DNA of 47,054 nt from Eubacterium sp. CAG:274 (GCA_000432155.1 FR888485.1:1-47054); one strand, 5' to 3'. Counted from the stretch's first letter, positions 1-7,047 are shown. Made by a program: numbers and translations. Notes: a model not told the origin generated them from the letters alone.

Positions 1-38
1 TAATCAGCAGGTTAACGGTTCGAGTCCGTTCATCGGCT
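1..38 (+). tRNA. tRNA-Thr (TGT likely), 3' part only
   Basis: The window opens inside a tRNA. The 3' strand of the anticodon stem, the variable loop, a T arm with loop TTCGAGT and the 3' acceptor strand CATCGGC (31-37) with discriminator T38 are visible. The acceptor strand would pair with GCCGATG, the usual start of clostridial tRNA-Thr, and the leading TAATCAG fits the end of a TGT anticodon loop plus stem. No CCA is encoded. The anticodon itself lies outside the window, so the identity is inferred. Confidence 0.75.
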
Positions 39-85
39 TTTTTTTAATATTGGAAATAATCCAAGATTTGCTTTAACAATTTTAA

Positions 86-159
86 GGGCCTTTAGCTCAG
101 CTGGTTAGAGCATCCGGCTCATAACCGGACGGTCCAGGGTTCGAGTCCCTGAGGGCCCA
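86..159 (+). tRNA. tRNA-Met (CAT), probably elongator
   Basis: A complete cloverleaf is visible. The acceptor GGGCCTT (86-92) pairs with AGGGCCC (152-158) including one G-U pair; the anticodon stem TCCGG/CCGGA flanks a loop with anticodon CAT at 120-122; the T arm is CAGGG/CCCTG with loop TTCGAGT; the discriminator is A159. No CCA is encoded. A normal first G-C pair argues against initiator tRNA. A CAT anticodon could also be a lysidine-modified tRNA-Ile2, which sequence alone does not fully exclude. Confidence 0.9.
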
Positions 160-213
160 TTTAGAAAGAATAGAAAAGATATAAAGAAGAGAAATCTTCT
201 TGATATATATTGT

Positions 214-290
214 GGCCTGGTAGCTCAGCTGGTTAGAGCGCTGGCCTGTCACGCCAGAGGTCGAGGGTTCGAGCCCCTTCCAGGTCGCCA
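214..290 (+). tRNA. tRNA-Asp (GTC)
   Basis: A complete cloverleaf is visible. The acceptor GGCCTGG (214-220) pairs with CCAGGTC (280-286) with one G-U pair. The anticodon stem CTGGC/GCCAG encloses anticodon GTC at 248-250. The discriminator is G287, as expected for Asp, and CCA is encoded at 288-290, unlike the two upstream tRNAs. Confidence 0.95.
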
Positions 291-300
291 CATTTTTAAG

Positions 301-323
301 TACATCGAAAGATGTATTTTTTT
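301..323 (+). terminator. Rho-independent terminator of the tRNA cluster
   Basis: A 6-bp stem TACATC/GATGTA with a GAAA tetraloop is followed directly by seven T residues, ten bases after tRNA-Asp. Confidence 0.85.
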
Positions 324-366
324 GTGCTTAAATTGTGTCTACTAACTTGCTTGTAACTTTTACATC

Positions 367-392
367 AAAAAAGCACCCTTTTCAGAGTGCTA
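367..392 (-). terminator. Terminator for the minus-strand immunity-like gene
   Basis: Read on the minus strand, AGCAC...GTGCT forms a hairpin followed by a run of T (the AAAAAA at 367-372 on the plus strand). It lies just downstream of the reading frame that ends at 452. Confidence 0.65.
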
Positions 393-451
393 ACATTGTT
401 TTACTTGTATTAACTTTTCGAAATAGGCTACTTTCGAACTTTAGATAACAG

Positions 452-835
452 CTATTCTTCCTCATCGTCTTCTGCAGGGTGAACTTCATACAATTCAATC
501 TTAGATAATATATAATCTACATCTTCTTGCATTTGTTTATGTTCTTCGTCTGATAGGTCATCATCAAACACACCATCTAAAAATCTTGGAATGTGATAAC
601 ACAACTGGTTATGCACTCTCTTTTCAAGAATATTATGTCTTATCTCATATTCTCCAATAGTAATTATCTATATAGCTAGTGATGTGCTGTCTGCAACCAA
701 CAAATCATCATCTTCATCAGCCATCCAATCAGTTATTGTATCTGCGGTTTCAAAATGTTTAGATCCTAAATAATCAAAACAGTGCTCAACACCGTCCCTA
801 TAATCTTGGTATGTCAACTCTGGTTCTATTCTCAT
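452..835 (-). pseudogene. Immunity-like small acidic protein, interrupted by in-frame TAG
   Basis: The reading frame starts at an ATG at 835 (MRIEPELTYQDY...), with AAAGGTGAG placed about seven bases upstream. It runs 55 codons to a TAG at 668-670, then continues in the same frame with clearly coding-like sequence for 71 more residues to a second TAG at 452-454. Without the internal TAG the product would be a 127-residue acidic protein ending in a Glu/Asp-rich tail (residues such as HNQLCYHIPRF and DDDLSDEEH are visible). Size, acidity and position directly behind a toxin-like fragment resemble immunity proteins of polymorphic toxin systems, but I do not recognise a specific family. An ATG at 865 in the same frame is possible but has no good ribosome binding site. 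The internal stop suggests gene decay or a sequence error. Confidence 0.5.
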
Positions 836-843
836 AAATCTAC

Positions 844-1058
844 TCACCTTTCTCTTTTTTTCCATGGTTTATTATGATTTTTCTCTGCTCTTTCTTTTTT
901 GTTTGAAACCACATTTACTGTAACATTGGGATACTTTTCTTTAGCAGCATACTCAAACAGTTTAGCTTCGCTGTCCATTTGCTAGCATTATTATACTTTG
1001 TATTTTGAACTTCTTCAAGATTTTCAGAAATATATTTATAAATTGTTTCTATTTTTTC
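844..1058 (-). pseudogene. Remnant of the 3' end of a toxin-like gene
   Basis: From 978 to 844 the minus strand encodes 44 residues beginning MDSEAKLFEYAAKEKYP. Its stop TGA (844-846) lies nine bases before the start of the immunity-like gene, giving a coupled arrangement. A different minus frame from about 1058 to 978 also looks coding (KIETIYKYISENLEEVQ), which suggests one gene broken by a frameshift near 980 and truncated further upstream. The xDSEAKLFEY stretch resembles the start of C-terminal deaminase-type toxin domains of polymorphic toxins. That match is from memory and weak, and no catalytic Cys motif is left. No start or ribosome binding site supports translation of the fragment. 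Confidence 0.4.
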
Positions 1059-1147
1059 AGTTTATTATTATTTAATTGTTCTCAGCCTAATTATAGACAC
1101 GGGATAAGCCTAAAAAATTTAACGAAATCTGGAGCTAACTCCACGGA

Positions 1148-1175
1148 TTGTTTTTATATATGAATATGTTATAAT
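1148..1175 (+). promoter_or_regulatory. Promoter of the DUF362 gene
   Basis: TTGTTT (1148-1153) and TATAAT (1170-1175) are separated by 16 bp and lie about 30 bases before the start codon. A hairpin with TGGAG/CTCCA arms (about 1128-1149) abuts the -35 box. Confidence 0.6.
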
Positions 1176-1205
1176 TTATTTATAGAATATTAAGGAGGGA
1201 AAGAT

Positions 1206-2225
1206 ATGGCAAAATCTAAAGTATATTATACTAATATGCATGTTACAGGAGAAAGAAATTTACTTCAAAAATTAGAGGCTTTAATGAAGAAGGCTGGTTT
1301 TGAAAATATTGACTTTAAAGAAAAGTTTGTTGCTGTAAAGGTGCATTTTGGTGAACCAGGGAATTTAGCTTATTTAAGAGCGAATTATGCAAAAGTAGTA
1401 TGTGATTATGTTAAAAAGTTAGGTGGTAACCCTTTTGTAACTGATTGCAATACACTTTAGGTGGGTGGCAGAAAGAATGCCCTTGACCATTTAGACAGTG
1501 CTTATACAAATGGTTACAATCCTTTTACAACAGGTGTACATACAATTATTGCCGACGGTTTAAAGGGTACAGAAGAAAGGCTTGTGCCAGTTGAAGGTGG
1601 AGAGTATGTAAAAGAGGCAAAAATCGGTAGTGCTATAATGGACGCTGATATTATTATCTCATTAAATCATTTTAAGGGTCACGAACTTACAGGTTTTGGT
1701 GGTGCTTTAAAAAATCTTGGCATGGGTTGTGGTTCAAGAGCTGGTAAAATGGAAATGCACAGTGCTGGTAAGCCACAGGTTGAACAAGAATATTGTGTTG
1801 GTTGTGGCAGATGTATAGGTGTCTGTCTAAAAGACGCAGTAATGGCAGCGTTTGATGAGGCTAATGATGTTTTGAACTTTAAGATTGCGGAATATACAAA
1901 AGCAGTAATTCAAAATAGACCAAACTTCCATATTAATATGGTAGTTGATGTTTCGACTTTCTGCGATTGTCATGCTGAAAATGATGTCGCTATTGTACCA
2001 GATGTAGGTATGTTTGTGTCTTTTGACCCTGTAGCTGTGGATAAAGCTTGTGCCGATGCAGTAAATAAACAACCAGCTGTAGCAGGCAGTATCCTTGAAA
2101 AACATGGACATTCACATAATGACCACTTTAAAGATGTATCTCCCGAAACTAATTGGATTTCAGCCTTAGAACATGGCGAAAAAATTGGAATTGGTACAAT
2201 GGATTATGAATTAGAAAAGTTATAA
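1206..2225 (+). pseudogene. DUF362 domain 4Fe-4S protein with in-frame TAG
   Basis: The ATG at 1206 follows AAGGAGGG at ideal spacing. The frame has 339 codons if TAG 1458-1460 (codon 85) is passed. The halves join within a recognisable DUF362 (ferredoxin-like, putative iron-sulfur/electron transfer) protein: upstream ends ...TDCNTL, downstream continues VGGRKNALDHLDSAY. In relatives as I remember them this position is usually Tyr, so a single TAT/TAC to TAG change would explain the stop. A CVGCGRCIGVC iron-sulfur motif falls at residues 197-207 and FCDCH follows. The codon after the stop is GTG, but no Shine-Dalgarno precedes it, so an independent second gene is unlikely. Both halves keep normal codon use, so the lesion is recent, recoded or a sequence error. 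Confidence 0.7.
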
Positions 2226-2235
2226 GATAGCATAT

Positions 2236-2272
2236 AAAAACCATAGAGCTGAAACAGTGTTCTATGGTTTTT
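2236..2272 (+). terminator. Terminator after the DUF362 gene
   Basis: A 12-bp perfect stem AAAAACCATAGA/TCTATGGTTTTT begins 11 bases past the stop codon. Its A and T flanks allow it to work in both directions. Confidence 0.8.
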
Positions 2273-2282
2273 AATGAAAATT

Positions 2283-2345
2283 AATTGGAAAGATAAATCC
2301 GATGGCTTGTTTGCAAGCCACAAATAACGCAGTTATTTGTTCTGA
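2283..2345 (-). repeat. Three-hairpin intergenic repeat, copy 1
   Basis: Read on the minus strand: TCAGAA, then arm A CAAATAAC/GTTATTTG, arm B GGCTTG/CAAGCC and arm C with loop TTTATCTT between ATCGG and CCGAT (the last base pairs are slightly degenerate at the outer end). The architecture is shared with the copies near 2351, 26233-26443 and 32741-32810. Confidence 0.8.
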
Positions 2346-2350
2346 CCAAT

Positions 2351-2407
2351 GAATCGGAAAGATAAATGATAGCTTGCTTGCAAGCAATTAATTAACGGGG
2401 TTAGTAT
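2351..2407 (-). repeat. Three-hairpin intergenic repeat, degenerate copy 2
   Basis: It keeps GAATCGGAAAGATAAAT and a GCTTG/CAAGC hairpin arm in the same order as copy 1, but arm C no longer pairs well and arm A is reduced to TAAC/GTTA. It lies directly upstream of the Nudix promoter. Confidence 0.6.
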
Positions 2408-2423
2408 GTTATGATTTATATGC

Positions 2424-2429
2424 TATAAT
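2424..2429 (+). promoter_or_regulatory. Extended -10 promoter of the Nudix operon
   Basis: TATAAT is preceded by TGC, giving the extended -10 form TGnTATAAT. It lies 20 bases before the ATG. No clear -35 box is seen, which is common with extended -10 promoters. Confidence 0.6.
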
Positions 2430-2449
2430 TAAAAAGAGGAGATAAAAAT

Positions 2450-2851
2450 ATGGATGTAAATTTAGTTATAGTATTTAATAAAAATAGAGATAAAGTTTTA
2501 ATGTGCCAAAGAAGAAAAGACCCTTATAAAGGAAAGTTAAATTTTGTTGGTGGAAAAGTTCAAAAAGGGGAAAGTAGTGAATGTGCAGCCTACAGAGAAC
2601 TTTTTGAGGAAACAGGAATTTCATCCAAAGATATTGTTTTGCACCACCTTGTGGATTCAATTTATTTTATACATGGGCTTACGCTTGAGGTTTATTTTGG
2701 ATATTTGGAAAAGGATTTTGAAGTTTATGGAGACGAAAATCCTTTACTGTGGATAGATGTAAACAGTAACTTTTTCGACATTGATAAATTTGCCGGTAAA
2801 GGCAATTTAGGTCATTTTATGGAAATGATGAAAGATTTAGAGGTAAAGTGA
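2450..2851 (+). CDS. Nudix hydrolase
   Basis: This 133-residue protein carries the Nudix box: GG at the start, E after GGKVQKGE, then RELFEETGI, matching Gx5Ex7REUXEEXGU. The family hydrolyses nucleoside diphosphates linked to another moiety, such as oxidised nucleotides or NDP-sugars. The substrate cannot be named here, although an N-terminal layout resembling MutT-type proteins (CQRRKDPYKGKLNFVGG) fits a nucleotide pyrophosphatase. The start follows GAGGAGAT at good spacing. The stop TGA is six bases before the next start codon, so the two genes are probably cotranscribed and coupled. Confidence 0.9.
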   Translation: MDVNLVIVFNKNRDKVLMCQRRKDPYKGKLNFVGGKVQKGESSECAAYRELFEETGISSKDIVLHHLVDSIYFIHGLTLEVYFGYLEKDFEVYGDENPLLWIDVNSNFFDIDKFAGKGNLGHFMEMMKDLEVK

Positions 2852-2856
2852 TAATT

Positions 2857-3201
2857 ATGAAAAAAGTAAAGATTACGGTATTGAAAACTATGTTTAATAA
2901 GGACTTAGCTTTAGAATATGGTGTAGATGGTCTTACTGTCTGTCCAATGTTAAAAGAAGGTCAAGTGTTTTATGCAGACTACGCAAAGCCAGAGGAATTA
3001 TGTAATGAGGCTTGGAAAGCTATTTATCAATATGTTTTTGCTCTTGCACATGGGGCAGGAAGTGGTGTATTTTACTATGGAGATTGGATAAAGAAGCCAG
3101 GGGTTGCTATTTGTAGTTGTAATGATGGATAAAGACCAGTTATTTTTAAATTAGAAGCGACTGATGAAGTTTCTAAAATAGATTATGAGGCAGTAAGATA
3201 A
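2857..3201 (+). pseudogene. TIGR04076-like small protein with in-frame TAA
   Basis: The ATG at 2857 begins MKKVKITVLKTMFNKDLA, typical of a small family (TIGR04076) of unknown function. The frame is open for 91 codons to TAA at 3130-3132, right after CSCNDG, and then continues in frame with RPVIFKLEATDEV to TAA at 3199-3201. As I remember the family, the CNDG stretch is followed by Leu and RPVIFKL, so a TTA to TAA change is the simplest lesion. A GTG six bases upstream overlaps the Nudix stop but is a poorer start. Loss of the last 23 residues may or may not abolish function. Confidence 0.6.
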
Positions 3202-3223
3202 AATTTGTTTAGGAGGAGATACC

Positions 3224-3949
3224 ATGGGAGAAAAAGCTATATTTTTTAGTCCTACTGGTGGAGTGAAGAAAGTTGCTGAAATACTATGCAATAATTTATT
3301 TGATTTTACTTTAAAGGAACCGGAAATAGTTTTAAAAAATGAAGATGTCTGTTACATACTTGCACCGGTGTATTATGGCAGAGTTCCACAGGTGTTTATC
3401 GAGAGATTAAGTAAAATTAAGGGTAATGGTGCAAAAGTTGTTGTTGTAGCTGTTTATGGTAATAGAGAATTTGAAGATGCTTTATTGGAATTAAAGAATA
3501 CGGCAGAACAAATAGGCTTTAAAGTTATAGCAGGAATAGGAGCGATAGCTCAGCATTCTATTGCTAACACAATAGGAGAGGGTAGACCTAATAAAAGTGA
3601 CATTGAACAGTTGAATGGATTTAAAAAGAAAATAGATGATAAAATAGAAAGTGGAAGAATAGGCGTTGAAATAGTTGGCAATTATTCTTATAAGGAAATT
3701 GGGACTATGCCGGATTATCCAAGGGCAAAAGAGAACTGTACGAAATGTGGTATCTGTGTTGAAAATTGTCCTGTTGGTGCAATTATTTATCCAGAAGAAA
3801 CAGACGAGAAAAAGTGCATAGGCTGTATGAGGTGTGTGGCTGTCTGTCCTGAAAATGCTAGAAAATTGAACAAAGTTATTGTTAATGCTGTTACAGAAAA
3901 ATTGAAAATGGTTTGTAGTGAGCCAAAAGAAAATACACTGTACATATAA
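3224..3949 (+). CDS. EFR1-type flavodoxin/ferredoxin fusion protein
   Basis: The 241-residue protein starts with a flavodoxin-like FMN-binding region (FFSPTGGVKKVAEIL near residue 7, and YILAPVYYGRVP). It ends with two 4Fe-4S motifs, CTKCGICVENCP and CIGCMRCVAVCP, from about residue 170. This pairing marks the EFR1 family of electron carriers. The electron partner is unknown. A strong AGGAGGAG precedes the ATG. It follows the broken TIGR04076-like gene by 22 bases and may share its transcript. Confidence 0.88.
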   Translation: MGEKAIFFSPTGGVKKVAEILCNNLFDFTLKEPEIVLKNEDVCYILAPVYYGRVPQVFIERLSKIKGNGAKVVVVAVYGNREFEDALLELKNTAEQIGFKVIAGIGAIAQHSIANTIGEGRPNKSDIEQLNGFKKKIDDKIESGRIGVEIVGNYSYKEIGTMPDYPRAKENCTKCGICVENCPVGAIIYPEETDEKKCIGCMRCVAVCPENARKLNKVIVNAVTEKLKMVCSEPKENTLYI

Positions 3950-3951
3950 TG

Positions 3952-3983
3952 AAAAGGTATCCCATTTATTGAGATACCTTTTT
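3952..3983. terminator. Bidirectional terminator between convergent genes
   Basis: The stem AAAAGGTATC/GATACCTTTT has a short loop and T runs on both strands. It lies between the EFR1 stop (3949) and the end of the minus-strand regulator gene (3996). Confidence 0.85.
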
Positions 3984-3995
3984 GGGTTAATAAAG

Positions 3996-4433
3996 CTATT
4001 TGTGTTCGGAAATCTTTCCTAGTATTTCATTATTACAGCTGAAAAGTATATCATTTGTTTCCATAACGGTTAATTGCTTCGAAAGTGCATAAAGAAAGAT
4101 AGAATCCCTTTTATCTCTAGGGTCTAGCATTAAATATTTGGAAAGTCGTAGCAAAAGTTGTAATTCATTGTAGGTAAGTTTCATAGCTATTCCTATGGCA
4201 ATATAAACATCTCGATTAGCTTTTCTACTTCCGTTAAAAACTTTATAGACATAATTTCCAAGACAAGAACTGACAGCAATTTGACTTACTTTTAAATCCT
4301 TTTCCTGTAGAAGTTTTCTCAAGTATTGGTCAGCAGTTATATTAAAATATTCAGATTTATTATCTTTGAAAAAATCTTCTATGGATAATACATTTTTAAT
4401 ATTGTTCATCAACTCATCAGTTGTCTTTTTCAT
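3996..4433 (-). CDS. XRE-like helix-turn-helix protein
   Basis: The 145-residue protein has an XRE/lambda-repressor-like helix-turn-helix around residues 35-100. It includes QYLRKLLQEKDLKVSQIAVSS, then YVYKVFNGSRKANRDVYIAIG and LTYNELQLLLRLSKY, followed by a conserved PRDKRDSIFLYAL segment. I recall this architecture in Firmicutes proteins often found near Ser/Thr kinase genes; no kinase is present here. GAAAGGAAG precedes the ATG. DNA target and signal are unknown. The downstream neighbour on the same strand is separated by a terminator, so the gene is probably monocistronic. Confidence 0.75.
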   Translation of the reverse strand: MKKTTDELMNNIKNVLSIEDFFKDNKSEYFNITADQYLRKLLQEKDLKVSQIAVSSCLGNYVYKVFNGSRKANRDVYIAIGIAMKLTYNELQLLLRLSKYLMLDPRDKRDSIFLYALSKQLTVMETNDILFSCNNEILGKISEHK

Positions 4434-4461
4434 TGACTTTATCTTCCTTTCAAATATATTT

Positions 4462-4489
4462 ATAATATGAATTTACAGCTTTTTGTAAA
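4462..4489 (-). promoter_or_regulatory. Probable promoter of the XRE-like gene
   Basis: On the minus strand TTTACA (4484-4489) and TATTAT (4462-4467) are 16 bp apart, about 28 bases before the start codon. Confidence 0.45.
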
Positions 4490-4594
4490 TAGGTATACAT
4501 CTTAAACCTAATATCCTGTTCAATAAGGATATTATAGCAAATAGGATGGTACAAAAATTACACTTCAGAAATTAGGGTATATTTATTGGTCAGT

Positions 4595-4638
4595 AATATA
4601 GGGACTAAATTCATAAACTAGAATTTAGTCCCTATATT
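4595..4638 (-). terminator. Long hairpin after the Cys-rich membrane protein gene
   Basis: An 18-bp perfect inverted repeat (4595-4612 with 4621-4638) has an 8-base loop. It lies about 65 bases past the stop codon of the minus-strand gene at 4704. The U tract is weak on the minus strand and stronger on the plus strand, so it may be bidirectional. Confidence 0.6.
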
Positions 4639-4703
4639 TTATTTATTAACTATTAAAGCTATAAGTACATAATCGGATTATATTTACATATAAGTAAGTA
4701 TAC

Positions 4704-5606
4704 CTAGTCAACATTTACTACTTCTAAGCTTTTTAAACGCAAATAATCTCTTGAATCTGAAATAAACATTGTGCGTTCTTTTGATTGAGATGCTGGCAAG
4801 TTAAATATGTAGCCTGTATTAGATGTTACCTCTTTACCACTACTGTCGCATAAAGTGGCTTTTACTGTAATGCTGTTTATATCAGTTGAGCTGTTATTAT
4901 CCACTCTATATTGTATAGAATAGTGACATTCGTTATAAGAACTGATATTACGCTTGGAAAGTGAAACAAGTGTAATAGGGTAATAACGCTCATAAATTTC
5001 TTCTGGTGTGAGATGAACGGACCATCTATTTACAATCGCTCCACATACAGTACATTTTTGCACTTTTTCGCCGGCTGAATCAATAGTAGGTTCTGTGTAC
5101 ATTTCCCATTCCCCAGCTTTATGTCCAGTAGCTGGAATAGTTTGAGTTATAGTTTGGTGACATATAGAGCAAACGCCAACTTTTTCTCCAGTTTCTGAAC
5201 AAGTAGGTTTTTTAGTCACATTAGTATTTTCAATTTTATGAGCTATAGGCTCTCCTTCAGTTTCATTACAGCGAGAACAAGTTTTAGGTTTTGTACAAGT
5301 TGCTGCAATCCAGTTGTGACCTAAAGGAGCACCTTTAGTTTGTTTACATTTTTCACAGGTTTGTGGAGTTACACAGTTAGCCGGTTGCCACTTATGACCG
5401 AAAGTACAGGTTGTAACAAGTAAATATAAAAAAGTAGAGATGGCACTTAAAGCTACAATAACCAATACAGAGGCTATTATTAACTTTATATTATCAACAA
5501 CATTTTGAACATGACCATCATTTTGTGTTTCAGTAGTTTGCCCATTGTTTTCATTAACATTTGTATTTTCCTCATTGTTAATGTTTTTGTTATCATTTTC
5601 AGACAT
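4704..5606 (-). CDS. Membrane-anchored protein with Cys-rich zinc-ribbon-like repeats
   Basis: The protein has 300 residues: a hydrophilic Asn/Glu-rich N-terminus (1-38), one membrane segment (about 40-66), then repeats of the form GHxWxxAxCxxPxTCxxCxxTxGxP at about 70-95 and 96-121. A third, looser repeat has CSETGEKVGVCSICH, and a fourth has KCTVCG. The C-terminal 100 residues form a domain I do not recognise, perhaps beta-sandwich-like. The paired Cys suggest metal binding or disulfides, and the topology suggests the repeats face outside. GGGAGGT precedes the ATG. The gene stands alone between terminators. No function is assigned. Confidence 0.7.
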   Translation of the reverse strand: MSENDNKNINNEENTNVNENNGQTTETQNDGHVQNVVDNIKLIIASVLVIVALSAISTFLYLLVTTCTFGHKWQPANCVTPQTCEKCKQTKGAPLGHNWIAATCTKPKTCSRCNETEGEPIAHKIENTNVTKKPTCSETGEKVGVCSICHQTITQTIPATGHKAGEWEMYTEPTIDSAGEKVQKCTVCGAIVNRWSVHLTPEEIYERYYPITLVSLSKRNISSYNECHYSIQYRVDNNSSTDINSITVKATLCDSSGKEVTSNTGYIFNLPASQSKERTMFISDSRDYLRLKSLEVVNVD

Positions 5607-5698
5607 AATTTTTACCTCCCTTTTGTCTTTTTTTATAGTTTAGCATTGTAAATTGTAAAATTGTTGTACTCTTAGTCCAATATTGGAGATTTATGGTA

Positions 5699-5735
5699 TA
5701 AAAAAAGTACCTTCCAAATTAATGGAAGATACTTA
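5699..5735 (-). terminator. Terminator of the dehydrogenase gene
   Basis: On the minus strand, AAGTATCTTCC pairs with GGAAGGTACTT (one mismatch) and is followed by seven T. It lies 22 bases past the stop codon. Confidence 0.8.
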
Positions 5736-5756
5736 AAAGGGATGTATTATTTTGTT

Positions 5757-6842
5757 TTAGAATGTTTTGCCTACTTTGTCAGTTTCAAGAATAGCTTTTG
5801 CAAATTTATCCTTATCAGTTGCATAAGGTACGCAAGTCCATTCTCTTACAGTTGATGCCTTTTCTACAATGGCTGGAATATCTTCTTCAGTTATTTCCAT
5901 ATCGGCAAGGCAAGTTGGAAGTCCAATAGTTTTGTGGAACTTCATAATTCTTTCTCTTTCTTCAAGCTGGTTGTCGTAAGTTAAAAGACAGAGAACACCA
6001 AAGGAAACAACTTCGCCATGGAGATGCTTTTCAGCCTTTGGAATAACAGTTGAGCCATAGTAAAATGCGTGACCAAGGCTGCTGTTGTAGTAATACTTTT
6101 CGCCACCAGATGTAAGGTTAGATACAATACCTGTACTAATAATAATATCAAGGGCAACCTGTTCAAGTTCGTATGATGCCTTGTTAGCCTTACAATCTTC
6201 AAGAGCCTTTGCACCAAAGTCAATTAAAGGAGCTGTACAAGCCTTTGAAAGCTGAGCACCTAAAAGTGTAGTGTGGAAAAGTTCTTCAGCTCTTGTGGCA
6301 AAGAGAACTTCATATTCCTTAGAAAGAGCATCACCAATACCTGCCCATAAAAGTGAATCTGGAGAGTCAGCAATAATTCTTGTGTTTATAAATGTGTGAT
6401 ATGATGGGCATTTAGGATAGAAATATTCCTTAAATGTTCCGTCAGCATTGTATATAACGGCTATTGCTGTACAAGCAGCACAGTTTGATGCAACAGTAGG
6501 GAAAGTGAAAAATGGCTTATCAAGTTTTGTAAATACTACTTTACAAGTATCTACAGCACGACCACCACCTACGGCAAAAATCATATCGGCCTTTTGAACA
6601 ACAGGATTATCTATTAACATTTGTGCGTTTTCGTAAGAAGAATCGCCGCCGTACCATATATAGTCAATAATTTCTATTTCGCTGTCCTTTACAGCTTCAT
6701 CAAGATAAGGCTTTGCCTTGCTCATAGCTGTTTTACCACCTATGACAACAGCAGTCTTTCCGTATTGTTTTGCAATTTTAGGCACAGCGTCATAGCAATC
6801 CTCTCCAACGCTGTAGTCTGGTAAAAATGATGTGTAATACAT
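5757..6842 (-). CDS. Iron-containing alcohol dehydrogenase family, glycerol dehydrogenase-like
   Basis: The product has 361 residues from the ATG at 6842, which has GGAGG seven bases upstream. An upstream in-frame ATG at 6881 would add 13 residues but lacks such a site and lies in the structured leader. The nucleotide-binding loop VGGGRAVDTCK is at about 91-101. The three metal-ligand positions of the GldA-like family are present: D171 (GIGDALSK), H258 (SLGHAFYYG) and H275 (KHLHGEVVSFG). Members reduce or oxidise small alcohols, polyols or related carbonyls with NAD(P). The substrate is uncertain; glycerol is only one option. The gene has its own promoter and leader and ends at a terminator, so it is monocistronic. 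Confidence 0.85.
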   Translation of the reverse strand: MYYTSFLPDYSVGEDCYDAVPKIAKQYGKTAVVIGGKTAMSKAKPYLDEAVKDSEIEIIDYIWYGGDSSYENAQMLIDNPVVQKADMIFAVGGGRAVDTCKVVFTKLDKPFFTFPTVASNCAACTAIAVIYNADGTFKEYFYPKCPSYHTFINTRIIADSPDSLLWAGIGDALSKEYEVLFATRAEELFHTTLLGAQLSKACTAPLIDFGAKALEDCKANKASYELEQVALDIIISTGIVSNLTSGGEKYYYNSSLGHAFYYGSTVIPKAEKHLHGEVVSFGVLCLLTYDNQLEERERIMKFHKTIGLPTCLADMEITEEDIPAIVEKASTVREWTCVPYATDKDKFAKAILETDKVGKTF

Positions 6843-6861
6843 AATAGTGCCTCCAATTATA

Positions 6862-6912
6862 TAGATAAAGAGGGCGGACATTCCCCTAAAGAAACATCAC
6901 ACCCTCGCTTTG
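6862..6912 (-). promoter_or_regulatory. Structured 5' leader of the dehydrogenase mRNA
   Basis: Between the promoter and the ribosome binding site the minus strand can fold GAGGGTG against CGCCCTC over about 37 bases, with a pyrimidine-rich stretch just after. I do not recognise a known riboswitch class. It could control translation or early termination. Confidence 0.4.
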
Positions 6913-6918
6913 GTGTAT

Positions 6919-6947
6919 ATTCTAATACTATTGTTTTTTGATGTCAA
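6919..6947 (-). promoter_or_regulatory. Promoter of the dehydrogenase gene
   Basis: On the minus strand TTGACA (6942-6947) and TAGAAT (6919-6924) are exactly 17 bp apart. The transcript would carry a leader of about 70 bases. Confidence 0.75.
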
Positions 6948-7047
6948 GTTTAAACAGAATTAACTAAAAAATACAATAATTATACCTTTACACTGTGGTT
7001 AAAAAACAAATGATATTTAATATTTTTAAGTTTTCTGTATTTGCTCA

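Noticed and set aside
97..291. Minus-strand frame of 64 codons over the tRNA genes
   Set aside because: It is the antisense of tRNA-Met and tRNA-Asp; the predicted residues come from the conserved tRNA arms.
1461..2225. Separate gene starting at GTG 1461 after the TAG
   Set aside because: No Shine-Dalgarno precedes it, and the sequence is the in-frame continuation of the DUF362 protein.
452..3201. General reassignment of stop codons or pyrrolysine decoding
   Set aside because: The in-frame stops include TAA as well as TAG, and TAG ends ordinary genes in the window (such as hemW and the Cys-rich protein). No suppressor tRNA is visible here.
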